DNA of 6,043 bases from Candidatus Parcubacteria bacterium (GCA_027310925.1 DAICZX010000010.1:1-6043), one strand, 5' to 3'. Positions 1-5,837 are shown, counted from the stretch's first letter. The notes: generated by a model not told the origin, from the sequence alone. Translations and numbers: made by a program.

Positions 1-194
1 CCGGACGATGTAGCAGAAGGTTTTAGTTGTGTAACCGCTGTAGTCACTGGTGTCTGAATATTTGACGCACCTAATGCCATCCGTGGATTACTCGAATATT
101 GAGCATACGCGTATATGCCAGCTATTGCGATAAGTCCAGAAAACATGTATAAGCTAGTATTTCTTTTCCCCTCTGATTTATTTTTTATAGACAT
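1..194 (-). CDS. N-terminus of a membrane-anchored protein, cut by the left window edge
   Basis: Sixty-four complete codons are visible, starting from the ATG at 194-192. A charged N-terminus (MSIKNKSEGKR) is followed by one hydrophobic segment at about residues 15-31 (LYMFSGLIAIAGIYAYA). After it comes a Thr/Ser/Pro/Ala/Gln-rich stretch typical of a linker between a membrane anchor and an exported domain. The basic N-terminus predicts an anchor with the rest outside the cytoplasm. No lipobox cysteine is seen. The functional domain lies beyond the edge, so no function can be given. There is no good Shine-Dalgarno sequence before the ATG. An in-frame GTG five codons upstream (209-207) is a possible alternative start, and an in-frame TGA at 221-219 limits any further extension. 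The gene lies 87 bases downstream of the preceding gene on the same strand. Confidence 0.7.
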   Translation of the reverse strand, partial: MSIKNKSEGKRNTSLYMFSGLIAIAGIYAYAQYSSNPRMALGASNIQTPVTTAVTQLKPSATSS

Positions 195-220
195 ATATCT
201 TGGATACACCGAGGGATTTC

Positions 221-254
221 ATTTTATTTCATTGGTTGAGATGCGGAATATCTC
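221..254 (-). promoter_or_regulatory. Possible promoter and small dyad upstream of the edge gene
   Basis: On the minus strand a TAAAAT hexamer (226-221) resembles a -10 box and lies 26 bases before the ATG at 194. Just upstream is a perfect dyad, GAGAT-N7-ATCTC (238-254), which would overlap the -35 position. No convincing -35 hexamer is seen. The stretch is A/T-rich and contains ATTTCATT twice, so chance matches are likely. Confidence 0.2.
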
Positions 255-281
255 TGAGAAAAGACTCCCCACTTTTAATCA

Positions 282-893
282 TCAAGGAATGTTGGAGAAC
301 GAGACCGAGGCTGGCGGTATGAAGACGTTAGTATTCTCTGCCCAAGAATTACATGCAAATGCGAGTGTGGTTGCCAAATCGAATCCTCCATTTGTTGCGA
401 TTGTGCTACCGCTTACATATGAAGCCGCGAGAAGTTTAAGACCTTTTGACGCACCGTCTGTCCAAGCATAAAGATATGTACCGTCATCTAGCATCGATGT
501 ACTTGTGAGATAGGCGCGCATCTCCCCATTAGCGATGTACATCGTTCCAGAACGTTCTAGAGGGGTTCCCACCGTCTTAATGCTACAGACCAGAGACTGT
601 TTGAGACCAAAAAGATAGGAAATGGTAGTAACACCAACGATCCTCGCAGACGTAGGTGTCTCAACTAACTTTGGCATTGTGCTGCCTTTTCCTATTGAAG
701 ACGAAGGGAGAAACGTATTTTTTCTTTGTAGTACTGGTGTACTCGTTAAAGTCGTAGTCGTCGCAACCGAAGTTCCAACTTTATTCTCCTTCGGAGAATT
801 TGAAAAAACATACCATGCGCCACCTACCACAATAATTATCCCTGCAACCACCCCTGCAATTGCTTTATAGTCTTTATAGAACATGTTAAGCAC
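282..893 (-). CDS. Single-pass membrane-anchored protein with two-cysteine extracytoplasmic domain, function unknown
   Basis: The predicted protein has 203 residues from the GTG at 893-891. That start is chosen because AGGAGG on the minus strand (908-903) lies 9 bases before it, whereas the in-frame ATG at 920 would lie inside rpmG with the Shine-Dalgarno sequence inside its own coding region. The ATG at 884 is a second option. A transmembrane segment spans about residues 11-30 (AIAGVVAGIIIVVGG...), followed by a Ser/Thr/Val linker to about residue 75. The outer domain has cysteines at 103 (LVCSIKT) and 181 (FACNSWAEN) that could pair, the segments GEMRAY and YLYAWTDG, and an ending with F-I-PP-A-S-V-S-F. 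This pattern resembles an uncharacterised family I recall from Patescibacteria genomes; that resemblance is from memory. The gene ends in two in-frame TGA codons. It is probably co-transcribed and translationally coupled with rpmG, which ends 5 bases upstream. Confidence 0.8.
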   Translation of the reverse strand: MLNMFYKDYKAIAGVVAGIIIVVGGAWYVFSNSPKENKVGTSVATTTTLTSTPVLQRKNTFLPSSSIGKGSTMPKLVETPTSARIVGVTTISYLFGLKQSLVCSIKTVGTPLERSGTMYIANGEMRAYLTSTSMLDDGTYLYAWTDGASKGLKLLAASYVSGSTIATNGGFDLATTLAFACNSWAENTNVFIPPASVSFSNIP

Positions 894-898
894 ATTTA

Positions 899-1069
899 TT
901 ATCCTCCTTTCCCTTTCCATTTTATCTCTTTATATATAGCACGTTTTCGAGCGACCGGATCGTACTTTATCAGTTGAATTTTTCGCTCCACCTTCTTCTT
1001 ATTCTTACGGGTAATAACTATATGTTTCGAAGCGGACGACTGCATCCGAATGATTCGATCTTGTGACAT
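899..1069 (-). CDS. rpmG: 50S ribosomal protein bL33
   Basis: This is a 56-residue protein, the usual size for bL33 of the large ribosomal subunit. The start MSQDRIIRMQSSASKHI matches the bL33 opening, where MSQ..-IRL..TE..H is typical. RKNKKKVERKIQLIKYDPVARKR corresponds to the conserved basic core, and the protein ends in a Lys/Gly-rich tail. It has no cysteine, so it is the zinc-free (C-minus) form. The ATG at 1069-1067 is the only candidate: an in-frame TAA lies ten codons upstream with no other start between. No Shine-Dalgarno sequence precedes it, whereas a -10-like hexamer ends 6 bases before it, which suggests a leaderless message. The downstream gene begins 5 bases after the stop. 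It lies downstream of clpB on the same strand, separated by about 105 bases. Confidence 0.9.
   Translation of the reverse strand: MSQDRIIRMQSSASKHIVITRKNKKKVERKIQLIKYDPVARKRAIYKEIKWKGKGG
903..908 (-). promoter_or_regulatory. Strong ribosome binding site inside the end of rpmG
   Basis: AGGAGG on the minus strand is a full Shine-Dalgarno match. It lies within the codons for Lys54-Gly55-Gly56 of rpmG, before its TAA stop, and 9 bases before the GTG at 893. It decides the start of the downstream gene and implies that the ribosome ending rpmG can pass directly to it. Another ATG (895-893) lies 7 bases from it but opens a different frame with no recognisable product. Confidence 0.75.
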
Positions 1070-1075
1070 GTTGAA

Positions 1076-1104
1076 AATGTAGCAGAGTAGCCGTAGTTAA
1101 GCAA
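1076..1104 (-). promoter_or_regulatory. Candidate promoter of rpmG
   Basis: On the minus strand TTGCTT (1104-1099) and TACATT (1081-1076) are separated by exactly 17 bases. They match the sigma-70 consensus at 3 of 6 and 4 of 6 positions. The -10 box ends 6 bases before the rpmG ATG, so transcription would start at or next to the start codon. This fits the absence of a Shine-Dalgarno sequence. CTAC occurs three times within 1079-1096, overlapping this region; its meaning is unknown. The call is an inference from position and weak consensus. Confidence 0.35.
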
Positions 1105-1146
1105 CCATCATTCTGCATAGTAGATTTAATCCTCTAGTTTCTTTCC

Positions 1147-1173
1147 AAAAAGTATATAAATAATTACTACACT
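1147..1173 (-). terminator. Weak candidate terminator after clpB
   Basis: One base after the clpB TAG, the minus strand reads AGTGTA, an 11-base loop, then TATACT (with one G-U pair), followed by a run of five T. The stem is only six pairs and mostly A/T, so it is thermodynamically weak. Its place immediately after the stop codon is the main argument for it. Confidence 0.25.
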
Positions 1174-1174
1174 G

Positions 1175-2839
1175 CTAAACAGCTATCTTCGCCATGGCAC
1201 CCCTCGACGAACGCACTGCACGCTTCTGTACCTCAAAGTGAGGCTCATCGCCCTTTATAGACACGATCACAGTGCCACCTTCTGTAACACCTTGTGCAAC
1301 CATGAGAGATGCGAGCGGCGTGAGTATTTTATCCTGAATTGTGCGACGCAAAGGACGCGCCCCATACTGTGGATTGTATCCCTTTTCCGCGAGCCAGATT
1401 CGTACGGAGGGGTCTATTATAAGCGAAATGCGCTTCTGTGAGAGACGTTTCACAACTTCTTCGACCTGTGTATTAACGATACGGGTAAGTGCCTCCTTTG
1501 AAAGAACGTCAAAAATGATGATGTCATCGAGCCGGTTGAGAAACTCGGGACGGAAGTGTTCGCGAAGCGCATCCATTACCTTCTCTTTCGTCTCCTCGTA
1601 ACGCGTCACGTCGGTCGCATCCGCGGTACCGAAACCGATATGCGCAAGCCGGTCGATGAATTCCCCACCGATGTTGCTCGTCAGCACGATGATCGTGTTC
1701 TTGAAATTGACCTTGCGTCCCTTGCCATCGGTGAGATGACCAGAATCAAGTACTTGGAGTAGGATGTTAAACACTTCTGGATGTGCTTTCTCGATCTCGT
1801 CAAAAAGCACCACTGCGTACGGACGATGTCGAATGCGTTCCGTGAGTGTACCAGACTCTTCATAGCCGACGTAACCCGGGGGCGCACCGATAAGCTTGGC
1901 GACCGAGTGTTTCTCCATGAATTCACTCATGTCGACGCGTACGAGAGCATCCGCATCATTAAACATAAATTCCGCAAGTTTCTTTGAGAGCTCAGTTTTC
2001 CCCACGCCCGTGGGGCCGAGGAAGAGGAATGAGCCTATTGGACGATTCGGATCGCTAATACCGACACGTGAACGCTTCACGGCATCCGTTACTTTTTGCA
2101 CCGCATTATCCTGACCGATAATGTTGTGCTTAAGCGCATCTTCCATGCGGGAAAGTTTCGCGGCTTCTTCCTCAAGCATGCGTGCGACCGGAATGCCGGT
2201 CCAACGTGAGACGACCCCGGCAATATCCTGTTCAGTGACTTCTTCATTTAAGACGCGTCGCGACTTCTGCAACGTCTTCAGACGCTTCAATTTCGTCTCG
2301 AGTTCCTTCTGAAGGATCGGGATGCGCCCATAGCGAATCTCCGCCACCGTACCAAGATCGGCCGCGGTTTCTGCATTATCCGCCTGTACTTTTAACGTCT
2401 CGAGTTCGGTTTTCGCAGCGCGAATGCCGGACAACACTTCTTTCTCGTTTTTCCACTTAAGCTCCAATTCGCTAGTTTTCTCCCTCAGATCAGCTATTTC
2501 CTTGTCGATAACCTTGATTCGCTCTTTAATCTCCTTCGCACGCTCACCTCCCAGATCTTTCTGGAGCGCCTGCCGTTCAATCTCGAGGCGACGAATCTTA
2601 CGATCAGTCTCTTCAAGAAGAGGTGGTTTGTTTTCAAGCGCAATACGTAGCCCGCTTGCCGCCTCGTCAATAAGATCGATGGCTTTGTCAGGGAGGAAAC
2701 GGTCGCTGATATAACGCGCGGAGAGCTCAACTGCAGCAACGATGGCACCATCGGTAATACGCACGCCATGAAAGAGCTCGTATTTATCGCGTAGGCCACG
2801 CAAAATAGCAACACCATCCTCAATTGAAGGTTCTTGCAC
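1175..2839 (-). CDS. clpB: ClpB C-terminal part (middle domain and ATPase domain 2)
   Basis: This frame of 554 codons continues the same frame as the N-terminal part. Codons between the amber and 2839 read KDAALTRRFQSVF, which includes the arginine fingers (333-334), so the nominal GTG start at 2839 is not a natural protein start. No Shine-Dalgarno sequence precedes that GTG, and the first in-frame ATG is far downstream at 2179. In whole-protein numbering the rest of ATPase domain 1 runs to about 410 and the middle coiled coil spans about 412-540. Domain 2 carries Walker A GPTGVGKT (614-621), pore loop GYVGYEE (661-667), Walker B VVLFDE (682-687), sensor region TSNIGG, and sensor 2 GARPLRR (832-838). 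All motifs look functional. The end AVRSSRGAMAKIAV is lineage-specific. Confidence 0.75.
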   Translation of the reverse strand: MQEPSIEDGVAILRGLRDKYELFHGVRITDGAIVAAVELSARYISDRFLPDKAIDLIDEAASGLRIALENKPPLLEETDRKIRRLEIERQALQKDLGGERAKEIKERIKVIDKEIADLREKTSELELKWKNEKEVLSGIRAAKTELETLKVQADNAETAADLGTVAEIRYGRIPILQKELETKLKRLKTLQKSRRVLNEEVTEQDIAGVVSRWTGIPVARMLEEEAAKLSRMEDALKHNIIGQDNAVQKVTDAVKRSRVGISDPNRPIGSFLFLGPTGVGKTELSKKLAEFMFNDADALVRVDMSEFMEKHSVAKLIGAPPGYVGYEESGTLTERIRHRPYAVVLFDEIEKAHPEVFNILLQVLDSGHLTDGKGRKVNFKNTIIVLTSNIGGEFIDRLAHIGFGTADATDVTRYEETKEKVMDALREHFRPEFLNRLDDIIIFDVLSKEALTRIVNTQVEEVVKRLSQKRISLIIDPSVRIWLAEKGYNPQYGARPLRRTIQDKILTPLASLMVAQGVTEGGTVIVSIKGDEPHFEVQKRAVRSSRGAMAKIAV

Positions 2840-2878
2840 AAATACTGACTGGAAACGACGTGTAAGTGCAGCATCTTT

Positions 2879-2881
2879 CTA
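2879..2881 (-). other. In-frame amber codon within clpB
   Basis: TAG replaces the codon for a conserved Glu in KYI-E-KDAA of ClpB. Both flanks keep the same frame and full family similarity. GAG to TAG is one base change. The change creates a TCTAGA palindrome (2878-2883). An ATG four bases after the stop opens a different frame and does not restore ClpB. Confidence 0.9.
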
Positions 2882-3856
2882 GATGTATTTTTGATATTCC
2901 TTCAACGTTGTTGCGCCGATGACTCGAATTTCACCGCGCGAGAGCGCAGGTTTCAGCATATTCGACGCGTCAAGAGAGCCTTCGGCGCTGCCCGCGCCGA
3001 CAAGGGTATGGAGTTCATCGACAAAAAGAACTACCTTTCCTTCCGCACGCTCCACTTCCTTCATTACATTCTTCATCCGCTCCTCGAATTCGCCACGGTA
3101 TTTCGTACCTGCAATCATGAGTCCGAGATCGAGCGAAAGGAGTTCCTTACCTTTGAGTGACTCAGGGACGTCTCCGCTTGCCATGCGCGCAGCGAGCCCC
3201 TCTGCAATCGCGGTTTTCCCCACGCCAGCCTCACCAATGAGCACTGGATTGTTCTTGGTACGGCGCGCAAGAATCTGGATGACCCGGTTGATTTCAAGAT
3301 CGCGACCAATAACGGGATCGAGCTTGTTCTCGGCGGCCAACTTGGTGAGATTGCGTGCATATTTCGCGAGTGCACGAAAGCGTTTCGGGCTTTCGATTTG
3401 GCCGTCTTTTGAACTCTTAAGCTCTTTGAGAATGGCTATGGCCGCGTCACGTCCGATCGAGAAACGTGTAAGAATATCGTTTGCGGGACCCGGGTGTTCG
3501 ATGACAGCAAGGAATAAATGTTCGGTGCCAACAAATGTATCGTTCATGCGTGCCGCGATTTTTCCTGATGCTTCAAGTGCCTGCGCGAGCTCGGGGGTGA
3601 GATAAATCTGATACGAAGGAGAAAGTACTGAGGCGCTCTCGGGTGCCTCTAAATGCTCGAGCACGGCGTCGGCAAGCATTATGGTATCGACTTCCATGCG
3701 ATCAAGCATAGAAAATACAAGGGACTCTTCCTGGAGCACGAGTGCCGCAAGCAAGTGAAGCGGCGAAACGTGATTCTGTCCTCGTTCTATCGCGAGTTCA
3801 TGTGCACGTCGTACGGCTTCTTTTGCTTTGGTGGTGAAATTATTAAATGGAGGCAT
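2879..3856 (-). CDS. clpB: ClpB N-terminal part (Clp N domain and truncated ATPase domain 1)
   Basis: This is a 325-residue reading frame. The ATG at 3856-3854 is chosen over upstream in-frame starts because AGGA lies 6 bases before it and the protein then begins as Clp proteins do (FTTKAKEAV-RRAHELA). Residues 1-145 form the double Clp N repeat (QNHVSPLHLLAAL and GTEHLFLAV). The first AAA+ domain follows with Walker A GEAGVGKT (208-215), a pore loop with Tyr253 (GTKYRGEFEER), Walker B VVLFVDE (275-281) and sensor 1 GATT (314-317). The frame stops at codon 326, eight codons before the paired arginine fingers. If translated alone it would lack the arginine fingers, the small lid of domain 1, the middle domain and the second ATPase, so it should not work as a disaggregase. 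Confidence 0.8.
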   Translation of the reverse strand: MPPFNNFTTKAKEAVRRAHELAIERGQNHVSPLHLLAALVLQEESLVFSMLDRMEVDTIMLADAVLEHLEAPESASVLSPSYQIYLTPELAQALEASGKIAARMNDTFVGTEHLFLAVIEHPGPANDILTRFSIGRDAAIAILKELKSSKDGQIESPKRFRALAKYARNLTKLAAENKLDPVIGRDLEINRVIQILARRTKNNPVLIGEAGVGKTAIAEGLAARMASGDVPESLKGKELLSLDLGLMIAGTKYRGEFEERMKNVMKEVERAEGKVVLFVDELHTLVGAGSAEGSLDASNMLKPALSRGEIRVIGATTLKEYQKYI

Positions 3857-3872
3857 GGTGTGTCCTAAAAAG

Positions 3873-4670
3873 TTAGTTTGATACGGTTGATGTCGATACT
3901 GCTGCGGTCGACGTTGACACAGTCGATGTTGCGGAAAGAATATCAATTATTGTACCCGCAGAAATGAACAGTCCGGGTGTGGACCCTTCCGCAATGCCAA
4001 TAAGATTCCCTTCGAGGTCGACCGCGGCACTTCCGACCCCAGTGTCTGGTAACGTAGTATAAACACCTTTATCCCCTATGCGAGCAACGATACCCGTGGA
4101 AGCGGAGCCATCGGTACTGAGGGCGAGCACGGTTTCACCGAGTTTCAGATTATTCGAGGCAATCAGGAGCGGCGAATTTGTGTTTGGCAACACCGCCCCA
4201 TCCGCAAAGCCATAAATTGCGATACCCTTACCTTCACGTGAAAGCGACGCAGCGCTATAGGAACCATCAGGAAATCCGATGAGGGCCTGTTTCGGCAGCA
4301 CATCCTGTGCTGTGGTTACAACAGCGCGCGATTTGGGAAGATACGTGCCAATACTAATGGCCGGTGTCGACGTCCCCGTTCCCGCAGCGTAAATGGCGAC
4401 TATTCGCGTTGCGTCTGTACTAATTGCCGTCGTTACGAGATCTTGATTCGACGGCGCTGGTGCGGCAGGTGCCTGAACGACAGCAGCTGGTGCCGCTGCC
4501 GCTACCGTCTCGATAGTGTGCTCGACGACTCGATTCACCGTTTGAGTTACGAAGGCCGGTGCGTGATCGAGTAGTGAAACCGTCAATATCCCGGTCGCAA
4601 CCGATGTCACAAAATTCACGAGAATCGTGAGAAGTATGAGCTGAGATTTTGAAAGTTCCTCAATGTTCAT
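3873..4670 (-). CDS. Membrane-anchored degenerate trypsin-like protein
   Basis: This 265-residue protein has an N-terminal transmembrane segment at about residues 10-34 (QLILLTILVNFVTSVATGI), a Val/Thr-rich neck, then an Ala/Pro-rich linker at about 57-73. The domain at 80-245 has the beta-rich layout of a trypsin/HtrA fold. GTYLPKSRAVVTTAQDVL matches the stretch that normally holds the catalytic His. TGVGSAAVDLEGNLIGI matches the G-x-SGG-P-L-x-x-x-x-G-x-x-I-G-I stretch around the catalytic Ser. The His is absent and the GNSGG core is lost, so it is probably not an active protease. A Ser/Thr/Val tail (246-265) follows. Similar trypsin-like proteins beginning with an LSKSQL-type anchor are familiar to me from Parcubacteria; this is recall, not a search. 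The gene lies between the desulfurase (18 bases away) and clpB (16 bases away), so it is probably in the same operon. A binding or envelope quality-control role is only a guess. Confidence 0.75.
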   Translation of the reverse strand: MNIEELSKSQLILLTILVNFVTSVATGILTVSLLDHAPAFVTQTVNRVVEHTIETVAAAAPAAVVQAPAAPAPSNQDLVTTAISTDATRIVAIYAAGTGTSTPAISIGTYLPKSRAVVTTAQDVLPKQALIGFPDGSYSAASLSREGKGIAIYGFADGAVLPNTNSPLLIASNNLKLGETVLALSTDGSASTGIVARIGDKGVYTTLPDTGVGSAAVDLEGNLIGIAEGSTPGLFISAGTIIDILSATSTVSTSTAAVSTSTVSN

Positions 4671-4688
4671 ATGACCATAATGCTACCC

Positions 4689-5837
4689 TTAATCACTATT
4701 GTCAATAAACTTGACGGAACGAGCAAATGCTTCCGCAAAGCGGGTTAATTCGCGTGGACGAATCTCGGGTCCCCAAGAGATTCGTAACGTCACGCGAGCA
4801 CGTTCCAGGTCTCCCGTTAGAGCAAAAACCGCCCGTGAGCCTTCCTCGGAATCGGTCTCGCAGGCGCTTCTTGTTGAAACGGCGAAGCCTGCCTCATCGA
4901 GGAGCGCGACAATATAATCAGTATCTCGCCCAAACAATGACACATTAAGAATGTGCGGTGCCTGTGAATCGCCCTCCTGAATAGAGACATTTGATATGGT
5001 GTTTTTTATAAGCCAGACGAGCCGTACCCGTTCCCGCACTGCGGAGGCACGAAATATCTCGCGCATGCGCACGGCAACACCGAGTGCTGCGGCAAAATCT
5101 CGTGCCGCAATAGGATTCTCGCTCCCGGGCCGTAATCCGCGTTCTTGTCCGCCACCCTTGTATAGAGAGACCATAGGAATCGTACGGTGCGCAATTAGAG
5201 CACCAATGCCACGAATGTTACCGACTTTTGAGGCATCAAACGTAAGCAGGTCTGCGCCAAAATGTGCGCGCGAAATTTTTTCAGTTAAGGGCGCTTGACT
5301 TGCATCGACGTGAAGTATGGCCGCAGTTCTTTGCGTAGGCGAGAGAAAGTCCTTGTTATTATGCGTTCGCAATACCTCGGCAACTTCGCGTGTATTCCAT
5401 ACCACCCCTGTCTCGCCACAAACCGCATCCATTGAGACAAGCACTGTCTCCTTTCGCACCATTCTTAAGAGTGTTTCGGTATCGACGCGGTACTCTTTTA
5501 TCGGAAGGGCTTCAATAGAGACGCCCTCAGCCGCAAGAAGTTTCGCGTTTTCAACAATTGATGCGTGTGCACTCGGTAGATAGAGAATATGTGTATCGTT
5601 TTTACCCATCGTGCGGAGTGCCCGCACATATCCGAGAATGGCAAGTGCGTTGCTCTCTGTCGCGCCACTCGTGAAAATGACATCATCCGGCTGTGTCTCG
5701 GTAAGCCGTGCAATGATTGTTCTCGCGCTTTCAAGCATGTCTTTTGCGTGTCGCCCCTCCTCGTGCGGAGAAGAAGGATTACCGCTTATGCCGGCCGCAT
5801 TATCAAGATAGACCCGCCTATTACTGAACATGAGCAT
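4689..5837 (-). CDS. Cysteine desulfurase-like PLP enzyme (IscS/NifS family)
   Basis: This 382-residue class V aminotransferase-fold protein would remove sulfur from L-cysteine, passing a persulfide to Fe-S cluster or tRNA thiolation partners. Seen motifs are FTSGATESNALAI (55-67), H91 in SAHASI, the PLP-ring contacts D178 and Q181 in HVDASQ, the Schiff-base lysine K204 in FDASKVGN, GGGQERGLRPGSEN (228-241), and the catalytic Cys C326 in STRSACETDS. Three things are unusual. About 19 residues are missing between the DNAA motif (12-15) and GNPSS (19-23). The usual NNE-x-G motif reads CGETG (140-144). The residue before the lysine is Ser instead of the usual His. Activity is likely but not certain. 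The ATG at 5837 has no Shine-Dalgarno sequence, and if the message is leaderless the ATG at 5831 is the more likely start. It appears to be the first gene of the operon; no IscU or MnmA gene is visible here. Confidence 0.85.
   Translation of the reverse strand: MLMFSNRRVYLDNAAGISGNPSSPHEEGRHAKDMLESARTIIARLTETQPDDVIFTSGATESNALAILGYVRALRTMGKNDTHILYLPSAHASIVENAKLLAAEGVSIEALPIKEYRVDTETLLRMVRKETVLVSMDAVCGETGVVWNTREVAEVLRTHNNKDFLSPTQRTAAILHVDASQAPLTEKISRAHFGADLLTFDASKVGNIRGIGALIAHRTIPMVSLYKGGGQERGLRPGSENPIAARDFAAALGVAVRMREIFRASAVRERVRLVWLIKNTISNVSIQEGDSQAPHILNVSLFGRDTDYIVALLDEAGFAVSTRSACETDSEEGSRAVFALTGDLERARVTLRISWGPEIRPRELTRFAEAFARSVKFIDNSD

Larger units (their letters stand above)
1175..3856 (-). 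pseudogene. clpB: ClpB disaggregase gene interrupted by one in-frame amber codon
   Basis: The whole span is one uninterrupted frame of 894 codons apart from a TAG at codon 326 (2881-2879). The length fits ClpB (about 860 residues in E. coli). The product would be the ATP-driven hexameric chaperone that threads aggregated proteins in the cytoplasm, normally with DnaK. ClpB is preferred over ClpC/ClpA because of the long middle coiled coil (about residues 412-540) between the two ATPase domains and the lack of an IGF/IGL ClpP-docking loop. The family has Glu at the amber position in the IEKDAAL-E-RR-F segment, so one base change from GAG explains the stop. The gene follows the trypsin-like gene by 16 bases and ends in TAG at 1177-1175. 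No CIRCE-type repeat (TTAGCACTC-N9-GAGTGCTAA) is visible upstream. A natural nonsense mutation, an assembly error or readthrough are the alternatives. All other motifs are intact, which argues for a very recent or artefactual stop. Confidence 0.85.

Noticed and set aside
261..278. AAAAG...CTTTT hairpin as a terminator after the 203-residue gene
   Set aside because: Only five mostly A/T pairs with mismatches inside and a run of four T; too weak to call.
115..471. 118-codon plus-strand frame at the left edge
   Set aside because: It runs antisense to two supported minus-strand genes and crosses the gap between them; it has no ribosome binding site or recognisable domain.
1015..1125. 37-codon frame on the minus strand beginning at an ATG upstream of rpmG
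   Set aside because: It overlaps rpmG in another frame and its product has no recognisable features; the AGAGG before it is 12 bases away.
2494..2874. 126-codon minus-strand frame starting just after the clpB amber codon
   Set aside because: It is in a different frame from ClpB, has no Shine-Dalgarno sequence and no family resemblance, while the clpB frame through the same bases is fully conserved.
2879..2881. Genome-wide reassignment of TAG
   Set aside because: clpB itself ends at TAG at the expected family length, and known Patescibacteria recoding concerns TGA, which is used here as a stop at 282-284.
2840..2881. Programmed frameshift or natural split of ClpB into two genes
   Set aside because: No frame change occurs; the residues between the stop and the GTG at 2839 continue the ClpB consensus, and no ribosome binding site supports a second start.
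2919..3605. Long open frame of 228 codons on the plus strand opposite clpB
   Set aside because: It is antisense to the well-supported ClpB N-terminal coding region, is Ser/Arg-rich and low in structure as expected for a mirrored coding frame, and has no family resemblance.
3876..3935. Possible tandem repeat in the 3' end of the trypsin-like gene
   Set aside because: The similarity is explained by the low-complexity Ser/Thr/Val tail of the protein; the DNA units vary in length and sequence.
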